This document shows positions 9,689-22,160 of a stretch of DNA of 64,000 bases, one piece after another (position 1 is the first letter of the stretch; each line of letters starts with the position of its first letter). A model generated the notes under the pieces. That model was not told where the DNA came from and did no database searches. It saw only the letters and a program-made list of their open reading frames with translations. Source of the DNA: Ephydatia muelleri (Eukaryota > Porifera > Demospongiae > Spongillida > Spongillidae); NCBI GenBank assembly GCA_013339895.1, contig JABACO010000019.1, positions 2,404,565-2,468,564 of the forward strand. The letters are read 5' to 3'. The translations under genes and the position numbers were made by a program.

Positions 9689-11513
9689 AATAACACAGTA
9701 CTTGATTATATAGACATTGAACTCTGCCTGTTAAATCAAGTACGTACACTAAAAGGTGAATTTTCATGCAACAAAGCATAAAGTACTAGTAAGGATAGAC
9801 TTTTCATTACATGTATAGGCACACATGTGGGTCATTCATTCCCAACACAGTTATTGACATCTATGTATCCTTTTCTTGGCAGAATTTTGCATGTTTGTTG
9901 CACTCATTAAGTTGCACTTTTGGTCTGTTGTCGACTTCACCACTCGCACTTTAGCCATGAATAAAGTCAACTTCATAATCTTATTCATCATAATATGGGC
10001 AACTTTTTCACCTGCGACTGACTTTGAGGGCTTTCTTGCCAAACATATGACTGCAACTGCCATGAATTTAACCATCATTTTACCATCTACTAAGTGATTC
10101 TGGGACTTCAGAACGCGCACATACTAAACACTTTTCACTCTAAAACAAATTTGCTGTTATAGAATGCCAACACCAAAACTGTTTCCCGCATTCAAAATCG
10201 GACACGGCAGTTTTAAATAAGGGACCGTGTTACACATACATAACATACCAATATAACATACCAATTTTCAGCGCAATCTAGGTGGAGTAATCCACTAAAA
10301 ACTACTTATGTAAGGTAGTTACCGAACATGAAATGCCATGCAGTCAGGCAGTCACGTGATCAGTTGTAGTTTTATACTTTTAATGCCAGATGACGATGCA
10401 TAAACAATATGCTGCAATTGAATTTTTATTACCCCAAATCAATTTTTTTTCACTCAAATGTAAAAGTGACCGAAAATTTCTTAAAACTAGCATGTTTTGC
10501 ACTGTAACTCTTTGCTAGATACTGAACTCTGTTTGATACGTTATAGAGAAGTCTTGTTGCATGTAGCTGTGCAGGTCACAGCGTAATACATTGCCTGTCG
10601 TCATCTACCTCACAATATTGGTGTGTCTTGAACCTCAGTGCACTGGCATTTGTGTCCCAGTACTTCAGTAAGATGTGTATTGTGTGAAGCAAGAGAACCA
10701 ATTCTGAGGACAGCATGCGGTCTTTGGGTCAAGTAATAACATAGGCCATGTGCAATAGTTCAGATGTACAGCGGTTAAGTTACTAATGACACTGTGGGAC
10801 CGCAAAAATGTGATGTCACTAATTTCTCTGTATAGAGCTGTTACTGTTTACTGTACAAGCTGCAACTGTATGTATATAACTGCACATTACAGAAACTCTA
10901 TTCTGCCAGCAATCTGTGAACATACCCATATCATCTTTCAATCCCCCCACATCATCTTTCAATCCCTGTAGAATAGTTTCTATTGGATGAAAATAAGTAC
11001 TTGATCAATACAAAAACAGATCAGATGAATCTAGAGTAAATAAACCAAACACACAAAACGATGAACTTGATTACAAAGATTATCAAGCACATCCTAGCAA
11101 CTTGACCCAAAAAACATAATAACATCATGACCACACCAAATGACTATGACAATGACAAGATGAACCTAAGCCTGATAATTAAAATGAGAGGATGAATTTG
11201 ATGACCCCATGATAAACATCCAAAAGGGCTATCTTCAACCAACATACCTAATGAAGCACTTGTAGAAGATTGTGGTTGTGCTGGATAAAAGCAAACACAA
11301 ACATACACATAAATACGAGTGCTGGGTGTTATATACAAAATAATGACCACATAAGATAATGATCATACGGGATGATGAACACACTAGATAAGAACTACAC
11401 TAGATAAGGACTACACTAGATGAGGACCACACTGGATATGACCACACTGGATGATGACCACACTATGTGAGGATGGATGGATGGGTCATGGATGGATGGA
11501 TGGAATAGATGAG
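9689..11513. other. Upstream region of the nuclease-kinase gene within D2; no confident gene
   Basis: An 89-codon minus-strand ORF (9851-10120) is kept in both D2 copies. It has a basic C-terminus and no domain I recognise, and with so recent a duplication its conservation means little. CACTAGATAAG/ACCACACTGGATG short repeats occupy about 11340-11470. Confidence 0.35.
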
Positions 11514-12851
11514 CAGTGGCGTCCCCATAGGGGGGGCATTTGGGGCAGATGCCCTCCCCCTCCCTGCTTAATGGCGCCCCCCTCCCACCACCCTTTATGG
11601 TGCATGTCCCCCCTCCACACATACACACACGCACGCGTACGCAAACGCGCATGCATATGCACGAACGCATTCATCGTGAAATAATTAACCATTAAAGGCG
11701 TGAGCCCGTATTACATCATTCACAAATAAAGACCATGTCAGATTCGAATAGAACACGAAGCGAAAGCTGAGCAAGGCTGAGAATTGAAAATCCAAGTTAC
11801 AACGTCAACTGCATTCAAGCGCGCAATGTGTTGCATCGATAAAGTCATTTTTTGCACTATCGAGCTCGAGCGAACCTGCTATGAACGATTTCTCTGCGTC
11901 ACAAGCAGTATACCCTATCGAAAATATTGTTCCTGTTCTAATCTCACAAATAATCCTTACCATGTACCATACTCAGTTCTGATTCATCAGTTGCACACCC
12001 GATGTCTTCTGTTACTACGGCGTCATTTCCATCTACATCGTTTCCTGTAACTGTTTCTTCTTTCTGTGGTCTGCATCACCAACCATTTTGCCTGGTACAC
12101 CGCCCACCGTGATTGATTCTTTTTCTCCTATGATGTCTGTCTCATCACTTTCTGTTGACTACGCTTTGCCAATGCATGATTCTCTGCCATCATGTAACAT
12201 CACAGTTAACCAATTCTCTATCCATGTCTGCTAGTTCATCAGTTCATCCCTTTTATCTGCCTCAACCTTTGATCCTGTCTTATCCATTTCTGACTCTTCA
12301 GTAGCAATGTAAACAGCATTATTGAAATTTATGAAGATGATCTTATCGACAAGTTTCTTGTGGACCAGGAGTTGGGACTTTGGAAGCGCAAATGGTCCGT
12401 ATATTCACCTATTGATCGTCCGGATACTCTTGCATCAGCACTAATCAGTTGTGATGAAGAGCGGTTTCCTAATACTTCTCGCTTGATGAAAATTGGTTGC
12501 ACACTTCCAATCACTAGTTGCACCTGCGAGAGAAGCTTTTCTACCTTACGCTATCTGAGAAACTGGCTAAGATCCTCTATCACCTGTAGACGGCTTTCTT
12601 TGTTAGGATTATGAATATTCATTATGCACATCCGTAAACTATGACACAGCAGTGGTAATTTCACCCAAGAAGAATAGAACTAGCAAATCTACTTACGGAG
12701 TAGGGATATTTCATGCACAAATCTAACCATTTGTGTGATTAATTTATTTGCTCAATTGCTGCATGCAGCCTACGTAGTCAGAGCCACTCCCCCATGGTGC
12801 CCCTCTGTTTGATTAGCCCCCCCCCTTTTGAAACACCTAGGGATGCCACTG
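11514..12851 (+). mobile_element. Decayed hAT transposon, D2 copy a
   Basis: The left end CAGTGGCGTCCCCATAGG and the right end, reverse complement CAGTGGCATCCCTAGG, are hAT-type terminal inverted repeats. Inside lies a fragment of a hAT transposase C-terminus. At 1.34 kb it is an internally deleted, non-autonomous derivative. No 8-bp target duplication is recognisable at the ends. Confidence 0.75.
12310..12690 (+). pseudogene. hAT transposase C-terminal dimerisation domain remnant
   Basis: The reading frame encodes CDEERFPNTSRLMKIG, then CTLPITSCTCERSFSTLR and LRNWLRSS, the conserved hAT C-terminal dimerisation pattern (P-x-T/S-S-x-x-C-E-R-x-F-S). The expected continuation (HYAHP... and ...RRIELANLL) follows in a different frame with stops, so the domain is frameshifted near 12612. 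The transposase catalytic part is missing. Confidence 0.8.
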
Positions 12852-12962
12852 TCAACTACATGTCCGTTCGTCCATCCATCCCTCCCTCCCCTCTGGGATG
12901 GATGGACATACGATGATGGTTGCAAATGAAACACTCTCCTCTTTCCTCAAATAAAAAAGATA

Positions 12963-15900
12963 TGGGACGGTGTCCAGCAAAATCACCCTTCTGGAGTTTA
13001 AATTTTATCACTATAAAAATTGTACGTTACACAAAGCAACATATCTTCACAACGGTTTTATATTTTCTTTTCAAATTTCGTACACTTGTTCACACAACAG
13101 TTCTCTCTGTGCAAACCGATTTGTGCTCTAGATATTTTCCACGCCATGGTTACAAAGGTCTCTAACCCAATGGGTTAAGATTCCACATTTCTCCAGATAC
13201 GAGTGACAATAACATGTCAAATTTGGAGTGTACACAGAAGGGTCCTGTAGCTATTGATTTCTGAAGATCGTTAAGTTTTTTCTTATCCGTTACGAAGATA
13301 TGGATTTTCAAAGTAATTCGACATTTCGCACCACTCAACCTATTCCAATATGCCATTATGTAATGGTCACGCCCTTTAAATTTGAAGTTAGGTAATGAAC
13401 TCCTCTTTGATCGTTCTACATGGTATATAATCGATCGTACCTCGTACGCTATGATGGATGCTGTGAATATCCATGGTTGTTTACCTTTTTCCATATCTGC
13501 ACAGTTAGTGGCATGTACATGTAAAGCATGCACGTATCATGCCTTCTAATCATGGGGCCACCTTCTTCACCCTCTAAACTAGTCTGGGGACCAGATGACT
13601 TGCTTGCCACAGTCAGTTATCTGGTACACAAACTGCAGTACCTTTACTTAGTATGGCATATCTCTGTAGACCATTCATATTCAACTGCAAGATTGGAAGG
13701 AGGAAGAGCGGGTAGAGGGGAGGATGCAACGGGTAAGAAGGTAGAAGTAGCAGGATGAGGAGGAGGTGTGGATGAGAGGAGGGGGAGGGGTAGGTGCAAT
13801 AGGAAGGAAGGTAGGAGGGAAAATGAGAGGGAGTAAGAGGAGAAGAGGAGAGGAGGAGGGGAGGAGGAGGAGAGGAGGAGGGGAGGAGGAGGAGAGGAGG
13901 AGGATGGGCGGATGCAGGAAGATAGGAAGAGGAGGGAGAGGAGGAAAAGGAGGTAGAGGAAGAGGTGGGGGTGGATGCAACGGGAAGAATGGAAGGGGGA
14001 GGGGGGATGCAACAGGTAGGATAGTAGACGTAGGAGGATGAGGAGGAGGGAAGGTGTAGATGAAATCAAAAGAAAGGAGGGAAAATGACAGGGAGTAAGA
14101 GGAGGAGGGGAGGGAGGAGGGTGTGTAGATGAAGGAAGATAGGAGGAGGAGGTAAAATGAGAGGGAGTAAGAGGAGGAGGGGGAGGAGAGAAGGAAGAGA
14201 GGAAGAGGGGAGGAGGATGGGTGGATGAAGGAAGATAGGAGGAGGGGAGGGGAGGAGGAGGAGGATGGGTGGATGAAGGAAGATAGGATGGAGGGAAGAG
14301 GAGGGGGAGGAGAAGGTCGGAGGTGGATGCAACAGGAAAAATGGAAGGAGGAAGAGGTGGAGGATGCAACGGGTAGGAAGGTAGAAGTAGGAGGATGAGG
14401 AGGAGGGGAGGTGTGGATGCAATGAAACGAAAGGAGGAGGGGGTAGGTGTAATAGGAAGAAAGGTAAGAGGGAAAATGAGAGGGAGTAAGAGGAGGAAGG
14501 GGGGAGGAGGAGGGGAGGAGAGGAGGAGAATGGGTGAAGGAGATAGGAGGGGGAGGAGGATGGGTGGATGAAGAAAAATAGGAGGAGGGGGAGGAGGATG
14601 GGTGGATGGAGGGGGAGGAGGGGAGGATTCAACAGGTAGGAAGGTAGAAGTAGGAGGATGACGAGGGGAGGTGTGGATGCAATCAAAAGAAAGGAGGAGG
14701 GGGAGGGGTAGGTGTAATAGGAAGGAAGGTAGGAGGGAAAATGAGAGGGAGTAAAGAGGAGGATGAGGGGGAGGGGGAGGGGAGGAGGAGGATGGTCGAT
14801 GAAGGAGGAGAGGAGGATGAGGGGGAGGGGGAGGAGGATGGTCGATGAAGGAGGAGTGGAGGAGTAGGTGGGAGTGGAGGAGTAGGTAGAGGAGGGGGAG
14901 GGGATGGGAGGAGGGAAGGAGGAGGAGGAGGAGGGGAGGAAGAGGAGGGGAGGAGAAGGAGGGGAGGAGGAGGGGAGGGGGAGGTGGGAAGGAGGAGGTG
15001 GGGAGGGGGAGGAGGGGAGGGGGGAGGAGGAGGGGAGGGGGAGGAGGAGGGGAGGGGGGAGTGGAGGAGGAGGGGAGGGGGGAGTGGAGGAGGAGGGGAG
15101 GTAGTGGATGAAGGAAGATAGTAAGAGGAGGAGGTAGAGGAGGGGAAGGATAAGGTGGGGGTGGATGCAACGGAAAGAATGGAAGGAGGGGAGGATGCGA
15201 CGGGTAGGAAGGTAGAAGTAGGGGAGGAGGAGGGGAGGAGTAGAAGAGGAGGAGGGGAGGAGGTGAGTGGAGGGGAGGAGGAGCGATGAGGAGGGAGGAG
15301 GATGGGAGACGAGGAGGAGGGGAGGAGGATGGGTGGATGAAGATAGGAGGAGAGAGGAGGAGGGAGGAGGATGGGTGGATGAAGGAAGATAGGAAGAGGA
15401 GGAGAAAGGTAGAGGAGGGGGAGGAGAAGGTGGGGGGTGGATGCAACGGAAAGAATGGAAGGAAGGGGAGGATGCGACGGGTAGGAAGGTAGAAGTAGGA
15501 GGCTGAGGAGGAGGGGTGGTGTGGATGCAATCAGAAGAAAGGAGGGGGAGGGGAGGTGTAATAGGAAGCAAGGTAGGAGGGAAAATGAGAGGGAATAAGA
15601 GGAGATAGGGAGGGGAGGAGGAGGGAGGAGGAGGAGGTGGATGGGTGGATGATAGAAGATAGGAAGAGGAGGATGTAGAGGAGGGGGAGGAGGTGGGGGT
15701 GGATGCAATGGGAAAAATGATAGGAGGGGAGGATGCAACAGGTAGAAAGGTAGAAGTAGGATGAGGATGAGGAGGCGTGAATGCAATCAAAAGAAAGAAG
15801 GAGGAGGGGTGTTAGGTGTAATAGGAAGGAAGGTAGGAGGGAAAATGAGAGGGAGTAAAAGGAGGAGGAGGAGGGGAGGAGGGAGGAGGAAAGGAGGAGG

Positions 15901-16623
15901 AGGGAAGAGGAGGAGAAGGATGGGTGGATGAAGGAAGATAGTAACAGGTGGAGGGAGAGGAGGAGGAGGTCAGATAGAAAGAAAGGCAGTGAATATAAAT
16001 GGTCTAGAGAGATATGCCATACTAAGTAAGGTACTGCAGTTTGTGTACCAGATAACTGACTGTCGCAAGCAAGTCATCTGGTCCCCAGACTAGTGTAGAG
16101 CGTGTAGAGAGTGAAGAAGGTGGCCCCATGATTAGAAGGCATGGTACGTGCATGCTTGCATGTACATGCCACAAACTGAGCAGATATAGAAAAAGGGTGC
16201 ACAATATAACCTTTAAAAGGCGTGACCATTACATAATGGCATATTGGAATAGGGTGAGTGGCGCGAAATGTTGAATTACTTTGAAAATCCACATCTCCGT
16301 AACGGATAAGAAGAATCTTAACGATCTTCAGAAATCAATAGCTACAGGACCCTTCTATGTACACTCCAAATTTGACATGTTATCGTCACTCGTATCTGGA
16401 GAAATGTGGAATCTTAACCCATTGGGTTAGAGACCTTTGTAACCATGGCATGGAAAATATCTAGAGCACCAAAATCGGTTTGCACAGAGAGAACTGATGT
16501 GTTAACAAGTGTACGAAAATTCGAAAAGAAAATATAAAACCGTTGTGAAGATATGTTGCTTTGCATAACGCACAATTTTTATAGTGATAAAATTTAAGGG
16601 TGATTTTGCTGGACACCGTCCCA
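12963..16623. mobile_element. Foldback element with long inverted arms around a GGA-rich array
   Basis: The left end TGGGACGGTGTCCAGCA and the right end TGCTGGACACCGTCCCA are exact inverted termini flanked by TA on both sides (12961-12962 and 16624-16625), as expected for a Tc1/mariner-type TA duplication. The arms extend inward for roughly 600-720 bases (12963-13682 and 15985-16623) as imperfect inverted repeats. No transposase gene is present. Arm ORFs are not supported as genes. The same termini occur in the 244-bp MITE at 63196-63439. Confidence 0.8.
13690..15985 (+). repeat. GGA-rich satellite array inside the foldback element
   Basis: About 2.3 kb of purine-rich (GGA/GGGA) sequence contains a longer-period repeat, marked by recurring GGTAGGAAGGTAGAAGTAGG and GGAAAATGAGAGGGAGTAAG words every few hundred bases. 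ORFs of up to 628 codons of Pro/Ser/Leu on the minus strand are artefacts of composition. Confidence 0.9.
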
Positions 16624-16719
16624 TATAGCAATAGATTAACATGACATATTACACCTAATAACACCTTATTTGAATCCAAATGACACCCGCAGTATAGTTC
16701 CACCCTCCATTTCCCTCAC

Positions 16720-16897
16720 CTGGTGATTGAAGAGAAGTGACCTGTTTCTCTTTCTGTATTTGATCCATATATACAGATATCTGTCTCTTATTCTCAGATA
16801 TCTGTCTCTCTTTCTCAGATATCTGTCTCTCTTTCTCAGATATCTGTCTCTCTTTCTCAGATATCTGGCCTCTCACAAATGATAAGTCATTCTGATT
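16720..16897 (-). CDS. Coiled-coil exon with QISEKER heptads (unidentified gene)
   Basis: A 21-base unit is repeated about five times, each encoding one heptad QISEKER or a close variant, followed by DQIQKEKQVTSLQSP. A GTGAGG donor follows at 16719 going down; an acceptor-like AACAG lies near 16897. It lies beyond the stop of the coiled-coil exon at 17178-17337, so it is a separate gene or an alternative 3' exon. The repeat length equals a heptad, so the expansion keeps the coil in register. Confidence 0.45.
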
Positions 16898-17177
16898 CTG
16901 TTGATTAATTACATAACAAGCTTAATGGATAGGTGATAGTAAATACCCTGTTTGATGGTATATTAAACAACCACTGAATTAAGACAACAATATGAATGTA
17001 GCAACCATTTGCATAACTGATATTGTCCACGCAAACCAGGTAGCCACAATGAAAGACAAAGGTTACTGCTTTCCCCAAGCACATCAAGCATGAATTGGAA
17101 GTACAAGTACGCCCAAATTACATCAAAAGCCTTCAATGAATGCGGTATGCATGCACTAAATACAAAACAATTTTTTC

Positions 17178-17337
17178 TTATTTTGCTTGTACCGGCGATT
17201 GTTCTCTCTGCGACAAGTCTTTCAATTCTTTTTTTAATTCTTCCGTGTCTCCTTCCAATTTCTCTATGCCCTTTTTCAATTCTTTGATTTCCTCCTTCAA
17301 TGCCTGCATCTCTTCCAATTTGGACATTTCCATTTCA
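17178..17337 (-). CDS. Terminal coiled-coil exon (unidentified gene)
   Basis: After a CCCAG acceptor, 52 codons read SEMEMSKLEEMQALKEE, then heptads rich in Leu, Lys and Glu (KELKKGIEKLEGDTEELKK), ending ...QSPVQAK and a TAA stop. The amphipathic pattern is strong and unlikely by chance. The exon starts in phase 2 and fits the upstream exon 17567-17599. Likely a structural or oligomerising tail; the protein is not identified. Confidence 0.6.
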
Positions 17338-17566
17338 CTGGGAAAACATACGACAAGATCACCCTATCAACACAAACAGACTCACACATACACACAACTG
17401 CTGAGATCCAGTAACACCCATAGCTGCCTAAATCAAGTAACACCCATAGCTTCTGTGATCAAGCAACACCAATTGTGCGCAAGTTGAGATGTTTAATTAC
17501 ACCACTAACGCCTCCAATAAACCTTCTCAAACAAAAATTACTTGTACTAGAGATGTCAACATTTAC

Positions 17567-17599
17567 CTTCTTGTATCACTTGTCAAATAACAGGAGTCT
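17567..17599 (-). CDS. 33-bp internal exon of the coiled-coil gene
   Basis: It is bounded by TTTCAG and GTAAAT. It encodes DSCYLTSDTR in the only open frame and joins in phase 2 to the terminal exon. Small but phase-consistent. Confidence 0.4.
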
Positions 17600-18345
17600 C
17601 TGAAACAAGTAGTCTCCAAACAGGAAGATGAACCAGTAGCTCCAAGCAACAAACAATGAATTGACAATATCTGTGCAACCAGTACACTCCAGACAAAACA
17701 AAATCAATTGTCGCCCTAAACAATGATTGAATTAATGAATCAATGAATAAATAAAACCAACTTATATTGTACTGGATTCAGTATCAACCAGCGTGCTTGT
17801 TATAAAAAATTGTGACAAGTCGCAGAAAAATCAACTATTCAGCAAGTCATATCAATAAGATACCACTCATCTATACTACGACACAAATGAAAATCACCAT
17901 ACACTTGTATTGGAAAGACACCTGATAGTAAAGTGATGAACACTCCCCTCTGAAAGTAATACCTGAATTTACCCTGTAATGTGGTGTTAAGCCTATCCTA
18001 TTGCTTAACAAAAGCTAATCTCACCATTGAAAACATTTAATGCTACATGAAAGGGAAGGTTTGGTGCAGACAACATAAGACAAGTATGATTTAATATGCA
18101 CTGCAACAGGTATAGAAAATTACAGAAGTAATGTTTTTGAACTGTTAACACTGATTGAAACTTGAATTGTCAATTGTGTGGGTGAACAATAAAATAGTGG
18201 CCAGGAGTAAAGAGGTGACCAGAAGTGTAGAGAAAAGTAACCATGAAAAGTGTACATGACCATGACTGCAAAGAAGGTGATTATGAGAATGAATAATGGA
18301 ATCTTATATATAATTACTAATGATTCAAGTCTTTTGGTTGATCAT

Positions 18346-18480
18346 TTCAAGCGATTGACATAATGTACACAATGATGCCAAACATATTGACATAATGTAC
18401 ACAATGATGCCAAACATGTTGACATAATGTACACAATGATGCCAAACATGTTGACATAATGTACACAATGATGCCGAACA
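18346..18480 (+). repeat. Minisatellite, 30-bp unit, about 4.5 copies
   Basis: The unit TTGACATAATGTACACAATG plus ATGCCAAACA is repeated in tandem with one or two changes per copy. Confidence 0.95.
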
Positions 18481-18516
18481 TACTATTTTGCACACCAGAT
18501 TATAGAAATGGCTTAC

Positions 18517-18601
18517 AGAACTGGTACAAATCCCCTCTGGGCATAAATCGATTTGAGGGGCTGTTTGCCGCACAATAGCAATAGTCGAAGATGTCAAAGA
18601 A
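18517..18601 (-). CDS. Candidate 85-bp exon, minus strand
   Basis: A strong acceptor (GTTTGTGTTTCAG) and a GTAAGC donor bound a stretch open in two frames, one reading ...IVRQTAPQIDLCPEGIC. The frame and the linkage to the coiled-coil exons are not settled. Confidence 0.35.
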
Positions 18602-19034
18602 CTGAAACACAAACAAAAGAGATACATAACCTCATGTAACCAACCACAACAAAAAAAAAAAAACCTATTCCCTGTCCATTTCTGCGAGCACAGACTATCA
18701 TTCCACCAAACCTCCTGCACCCCCACCAGAGTTCTACTGCCAACAACAGTCAAATTTCTCCAACAAAAACTTACTGTTGAATTGAGAGACCTTTTCAACA
18801 AATACTGAGTTCTGACTGCAAAATGACACCTTAAAATAAGGCTCAACACAAAGTCTTTAAAAACATGCAAATACTAAGGTCTAACACATTATATCCGTAT
18901 TGAGTATCCGAAAGAGGTTACACAGGTTTTGATGCGCATGGTTCATAATGAATTAATGAACTCTACCCATCGTAACTAAGAGCAAACAGCCAACCTACAA
19001 TTTGATACACAAGTTTTTAATGCGAAATGTTAAA

Positions 19035-19700
19035 AGTAGGGTACCATTAGTATAGAGAAGGGTGACCAAGAGTGCAGAAAAGGGTAATCATGAGTGAAAA
19101 AGAGTGACCATGATGTGATAGAGGAGTGTCCAAGAGTGCAGAAAAATGATGCCATGAGATAAGGGTGCCATGAGATAAGGGTGCCATGAGTGAGATAAGG
19201 GTGCCATGAGTGAGATAAGGGTGCCATGAGTGAGATAAGGGGAAGGGTACCATGAGTGAGATAAGGGTGCCATGAGTGAGAAAAGGGTGCCATGAGTGAG
19301 AAAAGGGTGCCATGAGTGAGAAAGGGTGCCATGAGTGAGATAAGGGTGCCATGAGTGAGAAAAGGGTGCCATGAGTGAGAAAAGGGTACCATGAGTGAGA
19401 AAAGGGTGCCATGAGTGAGATAAGGGTGCCATGAGTGAGAAAAGGGTGCCATGAGATAAGTGTGCCAAGGGTGCCATGAGTGAGTAAAGGGTGCCATGAG
19501 TGAAATAAGGGTGCCATGAGTGAAATAAGGGTGCCATGAGTGAGATAAGGGTGCCATGAGTGAGATAAGGGTTCCATGAGTGAGATAAGGGTGCCATGAT
19601 AAGGGCATCATGATGTCAAAAGGGTGACCACGAGTGCACAAAAAGGTGAAGAGAAGGGTGACCATAAGCACACCATGAGAGAAGGGTAACCATGATTGCA
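19035..19700 (+). repeat. Minisatellite, about 20-bp unit, more than 20 copies
   Basis: The unit GGGTGCCATGAGTGAGATAA (with AAA variants) is repeated, degenerating at both edges. The 20-base period is not a multiple of three, so all three minus frames read as HSWHPYLTHGT-like ORFs. These are artefacts. Confidence 0.95.
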
Positions 19701-19954
19701 GAGAAGGGGACCATGACAGATGACAAGAGTGTAGAGGGAAGTTGAATCACCCTCATAATTTGGCTCAACAAGTTAGAGACGGGTAAATCCAATTCCAAAC
19801 GTGAACACACAAAAATAAAACCCAGTTCAATATTTGCCCTGACTAGCTTTCCTACTTCCACCACCTAAACCAAGGAGAAGTTCAATCTCCTGATGCCGTT
19901 CAGGACATTCCCGTGCATGTATTTAAATGTGATTCCAACTTGCCTCCAACAGAA

Positions 19955-20225
19955 GACTAACAGAGGAATCAGTAAACAGAGACCAGCAACCTCCAGACTG
20001 AACAGAGGAACCAATAGTCAGCAACAGAAACCAGCAAACTCCAGACTAAACAGACGAACCAGTAGTCAGGAACAGAGACCAGCAACCTCCCGACTAAACA
20101 GATAAACCAGTAGTCAGGAACAGAGACCAGCAAACTCCAGACTGAACAGAGGAACCAGTAGTCAATAACAGAGACCAGCAAACTCCAGACTGAACAGAGG
20201 AACCAGTAGTCGCCAAATAGAAAAA
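19955..20225 (+). repeat. Minisatellite, about 54-bp unit, five copies
   Basis: The words CAGAGACCAGCAA, CTCCAGACTGAACAGA and GGAACCAGTAGTCA alternate in tandem. The ORFs on both strands are repeat-derived. Confidence 0.9.
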
Positions 20226-20584
20226 CACGTAAGACACTTCTTAACAAAAAAAAAAAATACGTTGTTGAACCATCACCCCCCTTCCCCCTACTCTACGCCC
20301 ATGCAATAGCAATAGCATGATAACACCCAAAGCCGCCTACGTACAGTACGCTATCCATAGAAGCGAAGGCAGGTGCGGGACCGCCCTTCCCTGCCACCCT
20401 AATGCTAGCCGGCGCAAAGTACGATAACTCTAGATTTAAACCAATCCCGAGGGGAGAGAAAAAGAAAAACTGTGACCCCAATAGTCGCCATCACACTTAC
20501 CACCAGCTTTTTGATTCGAATGCGATGCGCATGCGCACTCTAAAAGTGTACCGTAAATACTTGGGATTCGCGGATATCGGAAGT

Positions 20585-20860
20585 GAGGTTTTGACCCCGA
20601 CTATGAATTTAATTAAAATTCCGCGACCCTACCGTAGCTTCGCTCCCGACGATCGGATCGTCTAACTTGTTGCTGCAATCGATGTAGAAAAACTGAGTAG
20701 TTTCGTTTTTGTTTCACGTCGTAGAACCGCGTGGTTGTCTAGAACGAAAAATACTGCTGTCCTCGTTCCCATTCCAAAAATAATGGGCGGGTCGTCTTCT
20801 TCTTGTTGAGAACTAAAAACTCGGGACAGGAACACTTTTAAGCCATGAAAATTGCACCAA
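20585..20860 (+). repeat. Dispersed repeat, copy 1 (diverged pair with 25125-25400)
   Basis: TTTTGACCCCGA...GCGACC...CTCCCGACGA..., a TTTTGTTTCACGTCGTAGAACCG-like stretch and CTCGGGACAGGAACACTTTTAAG appear in the same order in both copies. No ORF is shared, so it is a mobile or regulatory repeat. Confidence 0.65.
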
Positions 20861-21500
20861 TAAATTTGCTGGAGGACTCGCTTTTAGGCTTTGATACACA
20901 AAAGCCTAAAAGCCTCTTATCAAGACTAATTAACCGATTACCGGCCAATTTAATTATCCGTCAATACGTGTAAACGTTCACTTCCGTAGAATATTTTCGT
21001 AGCTGCCTCGAAATTGCGTTAGGAATAGGTATCGTCTTAAAAATGCGAACAAAAGCAGAGCGAAGCAAAATATGTATAGGCAAGTTTCTTTCTACCGTTA
21101 GTAAAGTCTCTATTGCATATTATAAAACCTACGCTTTGTTGCGATCGTTTCTTTCTCCGTCGAGGCGCTCGTGTTCAATATACGTAAGGCAGTGAAATCG
21201 GTTTTTATTCGGCAATGACACGAATGTTCGCATTTTCAGTCGAAATACCAAGTAAGAGGACTATTATGTATTTTCTTTAAAATGTTGTTGTCTTACGCAA
21301 AAGTTATGGCAGCAGCTAACCCATGTTGAAGTGAGTTCTAATTATTGCGCGCATGCTATGCACTGTTTGAGTACCCCTCTTTCTATAGGAACTGTGCAAG
21401 CCTAGCTGATTTTTAACCCATTTACCTTTGAAGGCCACTAATGGCACAATGTAAAGCTTTACTGCGTTTGGAGGTATGTTTGTTCACACAAGCTTCCCAC
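20861..21500. other. No feature recognised
   Basis: AT-moderate sequence without convincing ORFs or repeats; only a short local inverted repeat near 20886-20913 (GGCTTT...AAGCC) stands out. Confidence 0.3.
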
Positions 21501-21519
21501 ACATGTGGTGGAGAGGTGC

Positions 21520-22135
21520 AATGGTGATATGGGGGTGTAGTGGTGATGTGAATGTGTAGTAGTGATGTGGGGTGCACTGGGGTGTAGGGTTGGATGTGTT
21601 CAGTACTGATGTGGGGTGAAGTGCGGATATGGGGTGATGTGGGCTGAAGTGATGTGGGGGGAAGTGGGAATGTGGGTTGAAGTGGTGATGTGGGATTCAG
21701 TGGTGATGTGTGGGGCACTGGGGATGTACGGGTTCAGTGGTGTGGGAGTTCAGTGGAAATGTGGGTGATGTGGGTACCCGGAAGCAGTGATGATGTGGGG
21801 TGCTTTGGTGATGTGGGGTGCAGTGGTGATGTGGGGTGATGTGTGGGTGCGGTGGTGATGTGGGTGAGTGCAGTGGTGATGTGGGATGATGGGTGGGTTC
21901 AGTGGTGATGTGGGAGTGTAGTGGTAATGTGGGGTGCAGTGGTGATGTGTGAAGCAATGGTGATGTGGGTGAGTGCAGTGGTGATGTGTGGGTGCAGTGG
22001 TGATGTGGGATGATGGGTGGGGTGATAGTGGGTGCAGTGTTGATGTGGGGTGATGTGTTGGTGCAGTGGTGACGTGGGGTGATGTCTGGGTGCAGTGATG
22101 ATGTGGGGTTCAGTGGTGATGTAGGATTGTAGTCT
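21520..22135 (+). repeat. Minisatellite of GGTGATGTGGGGTGCAGT type
   Basis: Irregular 18-30 base units built on GTGATGTGGG and GTGCAGTG fill about 0.6 kb. It begins close downstream (minus strand) of the exon at 22161-22307. Confidence 0.9.
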
Positions 22136-22160
22136 GCTTCATTCTCGTCCTCTTCCACTT

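Larger units (their letters stand above)
9218..13690 (+). repeat. Segmental duplication D2, copy a
   Basis: It is nearly identical to about 45930-50450 at an almost constant offset near 36.7 kb. It includes the nuclease half-gene, about 2 kb of apparently non-coding sequence, the hAT element and the left arm of the foldback element. Differences are sparse substitutions and small indels, so the duplication is recent and post-dates the hAT insertion. Confidence 0.9.

Noticed and set aside
13644..15790. ORFs of 628, 574 and 367 codons on the minus strand
   Set aside because: They translate GGA-rich satellite into Pro/Ser/Leu low complexity in several overlapping frames; no domain, start context or splice structure.
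19030..19671. Three overlapping ORFs of 169-213 codons reading HSWHPYLTHGT repeats
   Set aside because: A 20-bp unit is not a multiple of three, so every frame stays open; classic minisatellite shadow.
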